A stretch of DNA of 64,000 bases from Lentisphaeria bacterium (GTDB lineage: Bacteria; Verrucomicrobiota; Lentisphaeria; Victivallales; Victivallaceae). Each line of letters starts with the position of its first letter. Within the stretch, counting starts at the first letter, position 1. The stretch is taken from NCBI GenBank assembly GCA_017507125.1, contig JAFWBQ010000058.1:1-64000 (forward strand), in the 5' to 3' direction. The translations under genes were made by a program, and so were the position numbers. Shown piece after piece: positions 52,012 to 61,203 of the stretch. The notes beneath the pieces were generated by a model, which was given only the letters and a program-made list of their open reading frames with translations, was not told the DNA's origin and ran no database searches.

Positions 52012-53733
52012 TTATTTGACTCCTGCGGGGATCCGGTTGTTTTTGGCAAATATGGACAAATCAACGGAAAGGCGTCCCCGTTGTCTGAGAACATCAACAA
52101 AGTGGGGGATATTGCCGGTTGCGACGAAATGTCCGGTGACTCTGCCATCTGAGTCCATACCTTCCTGCTGGAAGACAAAAATATCCTGCATCGTGATCAC
52201 ATTGCCTTGTCTTCCGACGACTTCGGAAACCTGAGTGATCTTTCTTGTACCGTCGATGAGACGGTTCTGCTGGATTATCAGATTGACAGCTGACGAGACC
52301 TGCTCTCTGATGGCACTGACAGGGAGTTCAAAGCCTGCCATCAGCACCATATTTTCAAGGCGGCTGAGAGCATCACGGGGACTGTTGGCGTGCACCGTGG
52401 TCAGAGAGCCGTCATGACCGGTATTCATAGCCTGAAGCATATCCAGAGCTTCGCCGGAACGGCACTCACCGATAATGATCCTGTCGGGACGCATACGCAG
52501 GGAGTTGACCAGCAGATCCCGGATGGCGATCCTGCCCCGGCCCTCGATATTGGCGGGTCTGGATTCCAGGCGCACAAGGTTGCGGTGACTCAGTTTGAGT
52601 TCTGCGGAGTCCTCGATGGTGACCAGGCGCTCCTCCAGAGGGATGAACTGGCTCAGAACATTGAGCAAGGTGGTCTTACCGGAGCCGGTACCGCCGGAAA
52701 TGACGATATTCTGTCTGGCCTTGACAGCTTCAGCCATAAAGTCGGCCATATTCTGCGTCAGGCTGCCGAATCTCACCAGATCCTCAGTGGTCAGTTTTCG
52801 CGAAGCGAATTTCCGGATCGTCATGGATGCCCCATCCAGCGCCAGAGGCGGGATGATGGCATTGACACGGGATCCGTCGGGCAGACGGGCGTCCACCATG
52901 GGACTTGCTTCATCCACGTGCCGTCCCAGAGGCTCCACGATCCTCTGGATGATGGAAATCAGATGGCGCTCATTGAAGAAACGGATCCCTGTTTCATAAA
53001 GTTTGCCCTGTTTTTCAACAAAGATCAGATTGGGACCGTTGACCATGATTTCATCAATATCCGCGGCCCGGAGCAAAGAGGATATGGGGCCGTAGTTGAT
53101 AAGTTCATCGACCAGAGCCTCTTTGAAGATCTCAGCGGGGATGTTCCGCGGAAGTTCGTGCCACAGCTCCCGCAGAACCTTGTTCAATGCGCGATCAAGG
53201 TTTCTGCGGGATTCTGTTTTCTGCATTTCATTGACATTGATCTTCATGTCCACCAGATGCATTTCGGCGAGAACCCGTTCATGGATACGGCGTTTCAGAG
53301 CCATCATCTCATCTGTATAAAGCAGATTGGCGTTTTTGTATTCGTGCAGGAGTTTTCCCGGCATCATGGAAACAGCAGCAGAAGAGGCGTCGATATGAGT
53401 ATAATTGGTCTGTTCACACTCCTCGACGTCTCCGGTCACTTCTTCCCGTGAAAGACAGAGCTCATAGCTCCCGATGCGGATCCGGTGACCGGCGGAAATA
53501 CTTTCCCGGTCATTGATCTGAACGTTACCGATACAAGTGCCCAATGCGCTGCCGCAGTCCTCAATAAAGAACTGATTGTCTTCAAAAATAAGTCTGGCAT
53601 GACGCCTTGATACTTGAGAAGAGCTCAACACGACATCGCATGATGACTCTCTGCCGATAAGCCAGGTATTTTTGCCCGCTTCAAGTTTTACACTTCTGAC
53701 GGGTTCAGTCCGCCCTTTGATAACCAGATACAT
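52012..53733 (-). CDS. tadA: FHA-fused Tad pilus ATPase TadA/CpaF
   Basis: The 573-residue protein joins an FHA domain (about 1-97; LIGRESSCD, SRRH, GTCIGN) to a complete CpaF-type secretion ATPase. The motor has Walker A GGTGSGKTT (about 347-355), the Asp box IEDSAEL, Walker B RPDRIIIGECRSGEA and the His box GHDGSLTTVHANS. TadA powers pilin extrusion from the cytosolic face of TadB/TadC. The FHA domain keeps its Gly-Arg and Ser...His residues, so the motor itself can probably dock on phosphothreonine. AGGAG lies before ATG. No TadZ localisation factor is encoded here. Confidence 0.93.
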   Translation of the reverse strand: MYLVIKGRTEPVRSVKLEAGKNTWLIGRESSCDVVLSSSQVSRRHARLIFEDNQFFIEDCGSALGTCIGNVQINDRESISAGHRIRIGSYELCLSREEVTGDVEECEQTNYTHIDASSAAVSMMPGKLLHEYKNANLLYTDEMMALKRRIHERVLAEMHLVDMKINVNEMQKTESRRNLDRALNKVLRELWHELPRNIPAEIFKEALVDELINYGPISSLLRAADIDEIMVNGPNLIFVEKQGKLYETGIRFFNERHLISIIQRIVEPLGRHVDEASPMVDARLPDGSRVNAIIPPLALDGASMTIRKFASRKLTTEDLVRFGSLTQNMADFMAEAVKARQNIVISGGTGSGKTTLLNVLSQFIPLEERLVTIEDSAELKLSHRNLVRLESRPANIEGRGRIAIRDLLVNSLRMRPDRIIIGECRSGEALDMLQAMNTGHDGSLTTVHANSPRDALSRLENMVLMAGFELPVSAIREQVSSAVNLIIQQNRLIDGTRKITQVSEVVGRQGNVITMQDIFVFQQEGMDSDGRVTGHFVATGNIPHFVDVLRQRGRLSVDLSIFAKNNRIPAGVK

Positions 53734-53768
53734 AAAAGAAAACTCCTGTCTGTGGAATGGGTGTCAGA

Positions 53769-55340
53769 TCACCATCTCCAGAACTCGTACCACTTGCCGT
53801 CGTTCTTATGCTCTTTTTCAGTGATTTCTTTGAGCTCTCTGTCTTCTCTGGCCTTCATTTTAGCAAGTTCAGCTGCGACGGAGTCGAATTCGCCGGCTTT
53901 CGCCATCTTGCGGACGCAGACGATGGTCAGGATCTCTTCTTCGTTGAAGGTGTCAGATTCACTGGCAATGAGCCACTTCAGAACGGGCACGTTGCGGAGA
54001 TAGGGGATGGAGTCAGAAGCAGTATTCACCCGGGTCCACTCTTTCAGACCGCCCAGAGCGATGGGTTCGCCCAGCTTGGCGACGAAAGAGGAAGTGGTTT
54101 TGAATTTCTTCAGGTCAAGTTTGGCATCGCGGACATTGGAGCTGATGGGACCGGGATAGCTGAGTTCCTGATTGATCTCGATGGAAACTTTGTCGGCACC
54201 GGTAAGACCGCCCTTGACTTCAAGGATCAGACCGTACTCAACATCTTTGAGCTGAGAGGTGGAACCGGCAACAGCGTCGGAAGAGATGTAAAGAGTACCG
54301 CCGTTGTGCAGTCTGCGGAACTGGGGAGTGTCATTGCTCTTGAAAGTGAGGAATCCGGCACGTCTGGCTCTGGTGATGCCGTTGTTGCCGCAAAAAGCAA
54401 GCAGTGCAGTGAGGGGGCCCATAGTGCCGGCACCGAAGGCAGCCTGAGCGCTGCGGTCAGTGGACTGACCCATGATCTTGTTGACGGACCACATCAGATT
54501 GGATCCCAGTCCGATACCGCCGTTGACAAAGGCGCTCCAGTCAATACCCACTTTTTTGGCCTGGGTCTTGTTGACGGCCAGGTGGATGACGTCGATCTGA
54601 AGCATGACGGGCAGCACCTGAATATTGACATAAGCCTGAACTTTGCCTTCGGATTTGACGGCGTTGTTGGCGTTGATGGTGAGCCAGGGCTGTGCAGAAA
54701 GGATACTGTTGATCTTTTTCAGATCTTCGGGACCGTAAACGGAACCGGTGATGGTAAGCATTTCGCCCACCTGGGTGATGGAAATTTCACCGGGTTTGTT
54801 CTCCTTGCCGGTACGGACAACCTTGAATCCGGCTTTTTCAAAGTTCTTGTGCAGACCGACCATCACTTCAGGAGCGGGACGGAAGGTGGTCAAATCGAGA
54901 ATGACACTTCCGTAGGCCTTGACGACCTTGTTCTTCAGTTCCCAGTTGGCGATGTTTGAAAGTTCGCCCTTGAGAACCAGTCGGCTGTTGTTCATGGTGA
55001 TGGAAATTTCAGGCACCGCATCAAGGTCGCGTTTGAGAGAGACCAGAAGGGGAGCCAGGTTGTCGAAAACGTCGACTTTGAAGACCTGGGACATACCGCC
55101 GCCGAGGATCTGAACGTCAGTCATACCCACTTTCAGTCCGCTGATACGAACCATGCGGCCATTTTCAGAGATGACTTCGACTTTGACCACATCCGGACTG
55201 CTGACGCTGATGCTGCCGATCTTGAAAGCGACCTCTTCCAGGATCATAGCGTCTTTGGCAACGCGCAGGGCTTTAGCTTCTGCGCCCGCCAGGCTGAACA
55301 TCATTCCGATGACAGCAAGGAACAAAACCATTTTCTTCAT
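53769..55340 (-). CDS. cpaC: Tad secretin (RcpA/CpaC family)
   Basis: The 523-residue protein has a signal peptide (MKKMVLFLAVIGMMFSLAGAEA). The N-terminal pilus-assembly domain follows (about 23-105, SVSSPDVVKVEVISE, VGMTDVQILGG), then a BON-like middle (ELSNIANWELKNKVVKAYG) and a secretin channel domain (about 225-470, VNIQVLPVMLQIDVIHL, LNKGTLYI-type GGTLYISSDAV, VPVLKWLIASES). It forms the outer-membrane pore for the pilus. The C-terminus has a charged, coiled 45-residue extension ending WYEFWRW. AAAGGAAAAG before ATG; 35 bases separate it from tadA and 19 from cpaB. Confidence 0.92.
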   Translation of the reverse strand: MKKMVLFLAVIGMMFSLAGAEAKALRVAKDAMILEEVAFKIGSISVSSPDVVKVEVISENGRMVRISGLKVGMTDVQILGGGMSQVFKVDVFDNLAPLLVSLKRDLDAVPEISITMNNSRLVLKGELSNIANWELKNKVVKAYGSVILDLTTFRPAPEVMVGLHKNFEKAGFKVVRTGKENKPGEISITQVGEMLTITGSVYGPEDLKKINSILSAQPWLTINANNAVKSEGKVQAYVNIQVLPVMLQIDVIHLAVNKTQAKKVGIDWSAFVNGGIGLGSNLMWSVNKIMGQSTDRSAQAAFGAGTMGPLTALLAFCGNNGITRARRAGFLTFKSNDTPQFRRLHNGGTLYISSDAVAGSTSQLKDVEYGLILEVKGGLTGADKVSIEINQELSYPGPISSNVRDAKLDLKKFKTTSSFVAKLGEPIALGGLKEWTRVNTASDSIPYLRNVPVLKWLIASESDTFNEEEILTIVCVRKMAKAGEFDSVAAELAKMKAREDRELKEITEKEHKNDGKWYEFWRW

Positions 55341-55358
55341 TTTTGCTTTTCCTTTTTG

Positions 55359-56138
55359 TTATTTTTTTGTGGGAACTGCCGGGATGTTGGTTCTTTCCAC
55401 CCCGTTGGCTAAATCATAAAACGTTTTCATATCAACCAGACCTGTGGTGGTACGGTTGAGATTGCCTTCATCATTGGGCCGGCGCAGTGCCGGTGCAAGT
55501 TCGATCCCCTGAGCCTGAGCTGCCAGGAGCATCTGAGCCTGCTGAGGAGGCAGAGAGAGAACGAATTCATCTCCTCCCTGCTGTTTACCGCCGTCAAGGG
55601 CAATGATCCTCACCTGAGGCAGGATCACAGTGGTGATCCTGCGGCTGGACTCCTTGCCGTCCTGACCGAGAACAGCGGATTTTTTCTCTTCTTTAAGGGT
55701 GAAGGTGCCGATGATGGCGATTTCATCGCCGGGACGGAGCCGATTGGTGATCGCTCCGCCGTTGAGGCTGATGGAAACAGCCCATTCACCGTCGCCCACC
55801 ATATCGCTGAGGCCGCGGCCAACGCCGATGTCATCAAGAACGATGTAATCCCCCTGTGAAACGGGTACTTTCATCTTCTGATTCATGATCATATCCACCT
55901 GGCTCCAGCTGATGGCTTTCATAGGAGCCGCTGATTTGGGGATCCGTTTGCGGGTCACTGCGCCGTCCAGGATCATTTCACCGGCAGTAAGGGAGCGGGT
56001 CGCCACAACGACGTCGATCATTTCCTCGCCTGCCATGAAACTTCTCTGACTGATCAGGCGGTTGACTGCAAAAACTGCAGCCAGGGCCAGGATCACTGCC
56101 AGAACCAAAGGTATCATGTTATTTTTGCTGCCTGCCAT
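55359..56138 (-). CDS. cpaB: Flp pilus assembly protein CpaB/RcpC
   Basis: The 259-residue protein has an N-terminal membrane helix (MIPLVLAVILALAAVFAVNRL), an SAF/RcpC domain (VVVATRSLTAGEMILDGAVTRKRIPKSA spans its start; SQGDYIVLDDI) and the conserved RPGDEIAIIGTF block. CpaB-type proteins sit in the periplasm and contact the secretin. The ATG at 56138, with AAGGAAAAAAG upstream, is preferred over an in-frame start 21 bases earlier. The 140-base gap before it, after the kinase gene, holds nothing that I can name. Confidence 0.9.
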   Translation of the reverse strand: MAGSKNNMIPLVLAVILALAAVFAVNRLISQRSFMAGEEMIDVVVATRSLTAGEMILDGAVTRKRIPKSAAPMKAISWSQVDMIMNQKMKVPVSQGDYIVLDDIGVGRGLSDMVGDGEWAVSISLNGGAITNRLRPGDEIAIIGTFTLKEEKKSAVLGQDGKESSRRITTVILPQVRIIALDGGKQQGGDEFVLSLPPQQAQMLLAAQAQGIELAPALRRPNDEGNLNRTTTGLVDMKTFYDLANGVERTNIPAVPTKK

Positions 56139-56278
56139 TCTTTTTTCCTTATTTTTCAAATTTTAATGGGGCACGTCAATACTGCTTCCATCCCGCCTGG
56201 GATGCCGTCATTTTCGTTTCCGGTACAGGGTATTCATGACTTCTCCCGAACCCCTGACACATCACTGTTTTCTCCTGT

Positions 56279-58708
56279 TCACAGCTCGCGGAGTCTTGAA
56301 ATCGCCTCCCCGTAATTCTGACGGGCTGCGGCTTCATAGAAACGCTTTGCCAATTTTCTGTATTCATCACGTTTGTTCTGTGTTGTTTCAAGTCTCATTT
56401 TATTTTCATATATCCTGGCGGCACGGAACTGTGAACAGGCGTCGCCTTTGAGTGCGCTCTGCAGATAGAGTTTGAGAGCCATCTCCTGATCCCGTTCCAA
56501 TCCGCCCTTGCCTTCTTCGTAGAAAGCAGCTCTTTTGAGCTGGCAGGGCAGGTGGTTCACAGCGGCGCCCCGGATATACCATTTAAGAGCGTTTTCGTTA
56601 GAAGTTCTGACACCGCCCATGCCATTTTCATAAAATTCACCCACTTTGAACATGGCTTCGGCCATATCCCTTTCGGCAGCCATGCGGTAATACCTGAACG
56701 CCTTGGCTTTATCTGCGAACCACATGCTTTGAACCAGTCTCTCTTCATAGATCACCCCCAGCCGGAACATGGCGAGAGCATTTCCGTTTTCAGCCTCTGC
56801 CTGATACAATTTCAAAGCCGTGGCATATTTTTTCCCATTAAAAGCCTCGTTTGCCAGCTGCATATTTTTACCGACGGAGCGGTCTGGAGGCAAAGGCTCA
56901 AAGCGGAGATCCAGAGTACGGGTCTCACCGGGGTTGAGCTTCACCGGAATAAAGACCCGTTTGTATCCTTCAGCTCTGAAGCCCAGTTCCACATTACGCA
57001 GAGAAGAGACTTTCAGCGTCTCAGCTTCCTGCCAGGAGTTGTTCCACCAGACCTGGAATTTGCTCACGCTGCTCTTGAATTTCACGGTGGCATCAATGGG
57101 CACAAGAGTGACCTCGACGGGATGGAACGCGTTACGTCCCAGCATCACTGTCACAGGAGAAACCGGCTGACATTCGGGCATACTCATTTTGAGGGTATAT
57201 TCCCTGGAAGGAAGTTTTGTGATCTCCCCGCCGGGTGGAGCGATTTTCACATCTGAAATATGCTTGTCCGCATCAACCTTCAGTTTATACCCCTTTTCCA
57301 TCAGGTAATTTTCCAGTTCGGGAGTCGCTGAGATCAAGATTTTAAGCGTTCCGTTTTCCGGCAGCGGCGGCGGAGGCGGCGGAGGAGGAGGAGAAGGAGG
57401 TTTAGACGGAGAATGACTGTCTATCCACGCCTGCTTCACTTCGTCAGAAGAAAAGATCAGATAGAGAGGGAGTCCTTTGATCTTGCCTTTTTCACACTGT
57501 GTACGGTATTGTTCCCCGATCAGCAGCAAAGTGACACTACTTTCCAGCTGCGTCACTTTTCCGGGAGTCAGAAAAACGCTGAAAAGCACGAAACACAAGG
57601 CACATCCGATCAGAACAAAAGAGAGTTTTCCGGCAATTTTTTTGATCTTTTTCTTATCAATGAAGGATCTTCCCTCATCGTTATCCAGCACGACTTTTCT
57701 GTTGCGTCCGGGGAAAAGCTCATCCAGCTCTTCAATGGAGGTGATCTGTGTATCAGCGGCGCTTTCGGGGGTTTCCTCTTTGATCAGTTTTGCAACTTCC
57801 CGGCAGAAGACGTTCCAGTTCCGGGGGCGGTGTTCTTTTTCTTTTGCCATCATCCGGAACACCAGATCCGAGACCCGTTTGCTCACATTTCTGTTTTTCT
57901 GCCGCACTTCAGGGATGGGAGCTTCAAAAAGCTGCTGCAAAATCTCAAGGGTGCTCTGTCCCTTGTAGGGTTTTTCGCCGGTGAGCATTTCATACATGGA
58001 AACGCCCAGCGAATAGATATCCGCTCTGCTGTCCACGTTCTGTGCATCTCTTGCCTGTTCGGGTGAAACATAAGCGGGGGTGCCGATGAGTACTTCAGCC
58101 GAAGTCATATCGCTGTCGCCCCCTTCCAGAGCATCTTTGGCGATACCCAGATCGGCGAGTTTGACCACATTGTCTCTGGTCAGCATGATGTTGTCAGGTT
58201 TGATATCCCGGTGGACGATACGTTTGGCTTCTCCTGCGGCGAGAGCCTCACCGACTCTGAGGACGATCTTCAGCACCTCCAGCTCATCCATGGGGCCGTT
58301 TTTGCGGATCAGATTGCGGACGGTACCGCCGTCGATATACTCCATGACGATATAGTAGACAGAAAGTCTCTTATCCTCCTTGGCATCCATCACGTTGATG
58401 ATATTGGGATGTTGGAGTTTGATCGCCAGCCGTGCCTCCTGCATGAAGCGTTTGGCAAAGACAGGATTTTTCACGGCGATTTTCGGGAGCAGGATCTTGA
58501 TGGCGCGGTAGATATCCAGCTGCATGTGATAAGCCAGATAGACTTCGCCCATGCCGCCGTGTCCGAGAGGTTTCTCGATGCGGTATGTACCGTCAATGAC
58601 GCATCCTTTGGGCAGCATATAGCGTACCCGCTTCTTATTGCCTTGAAGCGAGCTGTCCATGCTTGTTACCGGAGAGTAATTTTTGCTTGTATTCGATTCA
58701 GAAGTCAT
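56279..58708 (-). CDS. Transmembrane Ser/Thr kinase with Pro-rich stalk, PEGA-like and Sel1 repeats
   Basis: The 809-residue Hanks-type kinase (about 42-310) shows GHGGMGEVYLAYH, AIKIL, HRDIKPDNIML, ADLGIAK and GTPAYVSPEQ. Then come a membrane helix (about 362-382), a proline stretch (about 436-450), PEGA-like beta domains (about 455-630) and Sel1 repeats (about 640-800). The architecture mirrors the kinase at 39265-42543, and the two flank the Tad/FHA genes, so they look like an ancient duplication with separate sensing. The ATG at 58708 overlaps the preceding small gene by 11 bases; its ribosome site is weak. Confidence 0.87.
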   Translation of the reverse strand: MTSESNTSKNYSPVTSMDSSLQGNKKRVRYMLPKGCVIDGTYRIEKPLGHGGMGEVYLAYHMQLDIYRAIKILLPKIAVKNPVFAKRFMQEARLAIKLQHPNIINVMDAKEDKRLSVYYIVMEYIDGGTVRNLIRKNGPMDELEVLKIVLRVGEALAAGEAKRIVHRDIKPDNIMLTRDNVVKLADLGIAKDALEGGDSDMTSAEVLIGTPAYVSPEQARDAQNVDSRADIYSLGVSMYEMLTGEKPYKGQSTLEILQQLFEAPIPEVRQKNRNVSKRVSDLVFRMMAKEKEHRPRNWNVFCREVAKLIKEETPESAADTQITSIEELDELFPGRNRKVVLDNDEGRSFIDKKKIKKIAGKLSFVLIGCALCFVLFSVFLTPGKVTQLESSVTLLLIGEQYRTQCEKGKIKGLPLYLIFSSDEVKQAWIDSHSPSKPPSPPPPPPPPPLPENGTLKILISATPELENYLMEKGYKLKVDADKHISDVKIAPPGGEITKLPSREYTLKMSMPECQPVSPVTVMLGRNAFHPVEVTLVPIDATVKFKSSVSKFQVWWNNSWQEAETLKVSSLRNVELGFRAEGYKRVFIPVKLNPGETRTLDLRFEPLPPDRSVGKNMQLANEAFNGKKYATALKLYQAEAENGNALAMFRLGVIYEERLVQSMWFADKAKAFRYYRMAAERDMAEAMFKVGEFYENGMGGVRTSNENALKWYIRGAAVNHLPCQLKRAAFYEEGKGGLERDQEMALKLYLQSALKGDACSQFRAARIYENKMRLETTQNKRDEYRKLAKRFYEAAARQNYGEAISRLREL

Positions 58709-59027
58709 TGTTCTGTTTATTCTTTCTGCCGTCGGTGATCTCACCTTTGGCGAAGCCGGTCCTTCCGGAGTCGATCCGCCAGATCATCAGCTGCATTTTT
58801 CTGCTGCCTTTGTGCCAGACGCTGTGTTCCTGTTCTCTTTTAACACCGGCGGTGAAGCCGTTTTTACAGATCCAACCCTCCTTACGCATCTGATATCCGA
58901 TATAGTTCCGGGCGTAGGCGTAGCTGTAAGGGAGCACAACGGCAGAGTTCCATCTGCCGGGAACTTTTTCCGCTGCTCCGCAGAGGAAGGTAAAAGAAAG
59001 TAAAAGTATATAAAGAGCTCTTTTCAT
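58698..59027 (-). CDS. Small secreted protein of unknown function
   Basis: The 109-residue product starts with a clear signal peptide (MKRALYILLLSFTFLCGAAE). The mature part of about 90 residues is basic and aromatic (YSYAYARNYIGYQMRKEGWICKNG), with one cysteine left, and I recognise no family. It lies between a TadE-like gene (one base away) and the kinase gene (11-base overlap), so it is clearly part of the operon. It could be an accessory secreted factor of the pilus. Confidence 0.65.
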   Translation of the reverse strand: MKRALYILLLSFTFLCGAAEKVPGRWNSAVVLPYSYAYARNYIGYQMRKEGWICKNGFTAGVKREQEHSVWHKGSRKMQLMIWRIDSGRTGFAKGEITDGRKNKQNNDF

Positions 59028-59028
59028 A

Positions 59029-59694
59029 TCACAGTGACCACTGATTATAGTTTGCGTTGCGTGAACCGCCGTTGTAAAGTCTCACGATGCGCGGAGTGTC
59101 TTCCATCGCAGGCGGTTCGATGACGCTCCCGTCCCCCAGTTCCCACCGGGTGCCGTACTCATTCAGCCAGAGGTTTCCGCTGTCGGTTCCGGCGGTATAG
59201 ATCCGGTATCTTCCGGAGTAATTGCTTCTTTTAAGTATCTGTCTGTCGCTGCTGGAGATCTCCTGATTCCGGCCGGGCATTCCCTCTTCCACGCCCATGG
59301 CAGCGAGGGCGGTCCTGTTGACCTGCCACGACCAGTCGGAGCGGCGGGTCATCATGGTGCTTTTACCGGTGATTTTTCTGCCCCATGCCGTTGTCTGCGA
59401 CGGAGCGGATTTCTCGAAAACGAACAGACTGCCGGTGGTGCTGATCCTGCCGTCAGAAGCAAGGAAGGGGAAGAGAGTCTTTTCCTGAACAGGCGAGCTG
59501 ACGTGTCTGCTATCCTCTTCCCACAGCCTCAGATTTTCGCCTGAGGTGAAGGAGAGTTTTGCCAGACAAACTTCCCCGAGCCAGAAAAGACCGGCAAGAA
59601 GTATGAGGTACAGGGGCAGGGCGATGACTGTTTCCATCAGCACCACGCCCTCTTCACCGGAACAGAAAGTTGAATCAAAAAACTTTTTCTTCAT
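59029..59694 (-). CDS. TadE-like pseudopilin (1)
   Basis: The 221-residue protein has the leader and helix typical of TadE-type minor pilins: EEG|VVLMETVIALPLYLILLAGLFWLG (split here as leader and about 20-residue helix), with the glutamate at +5 after the presumed glycine cleavage site. The globular part carries several tryptophans (RRSDWSWQVNRTALAA, LWLNEYGTRWELGDG). It would be cleaved by the A24 peptidase encoded at 61790-62323 and act as initiating or capping subunit. ATG 59694, with GAGG upstream, is chosen over a longer frame; it overlaps the TadG-like stop codon region. Confidence 0.8.
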   Translation of the reverse strand: MKKKFFDSTFCSGEEGVVLMETVIALPLYLILLAGLFWLGEVCLAKLSFTSGENLRLWEEDSRHVSSPVQEKTLFPFLASDGRISTTGSLFVFEKSAPSQTTAWGRKITGKSTMMTRRSDWSWQVNRTALAAMGVEEGMPGRNQEISSSDRQILKRSNYSGRYRIYTAGTDSGNLWLNEYGTRWELGDGSVIEPPAMEDTPRIVRLYNGGSRNANYNQWSL

Positions 59695-59696
59695 CT

Positions 59697-61193
59697 TCAG
59701 TGCCTCATAAAGTTTCCGATGCCGTTCTGATATACCGTATCGGGTGCGAGATGGCTTTTGACAGATGCCAGAATGCTTTCGGCAGAGGGAGTTCCCACCC
59801 ATTCACCCTGACTTGCATCGTGCCATGCTCTGTTGACGGGGATCATAACGGCGTCCCAGTCATCTTCGCACAAATTCCAGGTGCCATTGCCTAAGCTGTA
59901 CTTGGCTTTACTGCTGCGATCCCCCGGAAAAAGTATGCGGTAGGCGCCTTCTTCATCGCTTCCAGCGGCGCCCGCCCCGAGTCTGACCCCTGCGCGGGCG
60001 GTGGAAAGAGCCCACATATCCCTGCCGGTGCCGTTGAATGCGCTGAAGACTCCGTTGGCGGCATCCGCTCCCAGCCACGCGGACAGGGGATTACCGGTTT
60101 TGCATTTTGCCGCCACGAGAACAGTTCCGGAGGCGCCGAAGAAACCGGGATCAAGCACTGCCGGTCTGGCGGGTGTCGATGAAAAAAGCACCCTGCCCGA
60201 CTCATGGAATTCCCAGGTCAAGGTGGTACCGCAGATGTGTGAGGAACCGAATGTGCTGTAAGTATGTATGTGACGTTTCGCTCTTGCTTCGCCCCTGGCT
60301 CTCAATTCGCCTCCGGAGTAATTGCGGGCAAATCCGCCGCTGCCCCAGCCGCTCACAGTGGAAACCAGGTTCCACCACACATTATTGCCTCTGTCCAACT
60401 CTCTTTGGCTTGTTGTTCCGGCATAGTTGATAAAACGTTCCTCATTTCTCTGGGGGAGGATATATGAGGGGGGGGCCGTGTTCCCCCACTTGCCGTCCAG
60501 GTGGCATCCGAAAAGGACTCCGGAACCGCTTTTCGCGGTCATCCGGCGCATGGTTCTGTCGACGGCGGCATTGATAAAGGGGTTGATGGAGTTTCTGATA
60601 TTGTTGATGGCATCATTGAGAATTGCGATGTTTTCATAACCGTTGAGGATGTTGTCTGACTCTACCGGATAAGCCCTGCCCATGGCGATCCTGATATGAT
60701 CGACGGAGACATTTTGTCCATTGAGGGCCACATATCCGGGGGTGTTCCCTATTCCTGCAAACCAGCATACGCCTCTCTGTCCAATGGGACAGACACAGAA
60801 GTCACCGTTTCTTACTCCAAATCCGCAGTTGCCGCTGGCGTTGACCGCTCTTGCTTCCACTTCGAGCCTTTCGTACCGGGGAACGACGCGCTGGAGCCAA
60901 TCATCCACGGTGGCGTCCATCTGACGCTTGTTGGTTTCGATATATGTCCAGCTCAGGGCGCGGTTGAGCACAGCCAGACGGCTGAGCATATCCGCCTGCA
61001 CCACGGCGCCGGAGTAGGCGGCAGCGTCACAGGCGTTCTGCAGCTCCATTTTCTGCCGGATATTCTCACTCATGGCGTAAGCCGAAACGCAGAGCATGAA
61101 GATAAAAAGAGATGTCAAAACGGTGTACGCCATAGCGACACCGCTGTCATCATAAAGGAGGCTCTTCAATTTTATTCCGGCTTGTTTCCACAT
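59697..61193 (-). CDS. TadG-like pilus-associated protein
   Basis: The 498-residue protein starts with the Tad/TadG N-terminal unit: SG|VAMAYTVLTSLFIFMLCVSAYA (helix) followed by QNACDAAAYSGAVVQADMLSRL. This unit is common to TadG-like proteins. The large outer part is rich in Asn, Gly and aromatics with a few cysteines, and no von Willebrand domain is evident. ATG 61193 (GAGGTG six bases upstream) is preferred to a GTG nine bases earlier. The coding strand has a run of eight C near 60469-60476. Confidence 0.8.
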   Translation of the reverse strand: MWKQAGIKLKSLLYDDSGVAMAYTVLTSLFIFMLCVSAYAMSENIRQKMELQNACDAAAYSGAVVQADMLSRLAVLNRALSWTYIETNKRQMDATVDDWLQRVVPRYERLEVEARAVNASGNCGFGVRNGDFCVCPIGQRGVCWFAGIGNTPGYVALNGQNVSVDHIRIAMGRAYPVESDNILNGYENIAILNDAINNIRNSINPFINAAVDRTMRRMTAKSGSGVLFGCHLDGKWGNTAPPSYILPQRNEERFINYAGTTSQRELDRGNNVWWNLVSTVSGWGSGGFARNYSGGELRARGEARAKRHIHTYSTFGSSHICGTTLTWEFHESGRVLFSSTPARPAVLDPGFFGASGTVLVAAKCKTGNPLSAWLGADAANGVFSAFNGTGRDMWALSTARAGVRLGAGAAGSDEEGAYRILFPGDRSSKAKYSLGNGTWNLCEDDWDAVMIPVNRAWHDASQGEWVGTPSAESILASVKSHLAPDTVYQNGIGNFMRH

Positions 61194-61203
61194 ACTCTGC
61201 ACC

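Noticed and set aside
52012-52178. Longer TadB start at 52178
   Set aside because: The extension overlaps the end of tadA in another frame and places about 56 unrelated residues before the normal TadB N-terminus; ATG 52010 has GGAGT upstream.
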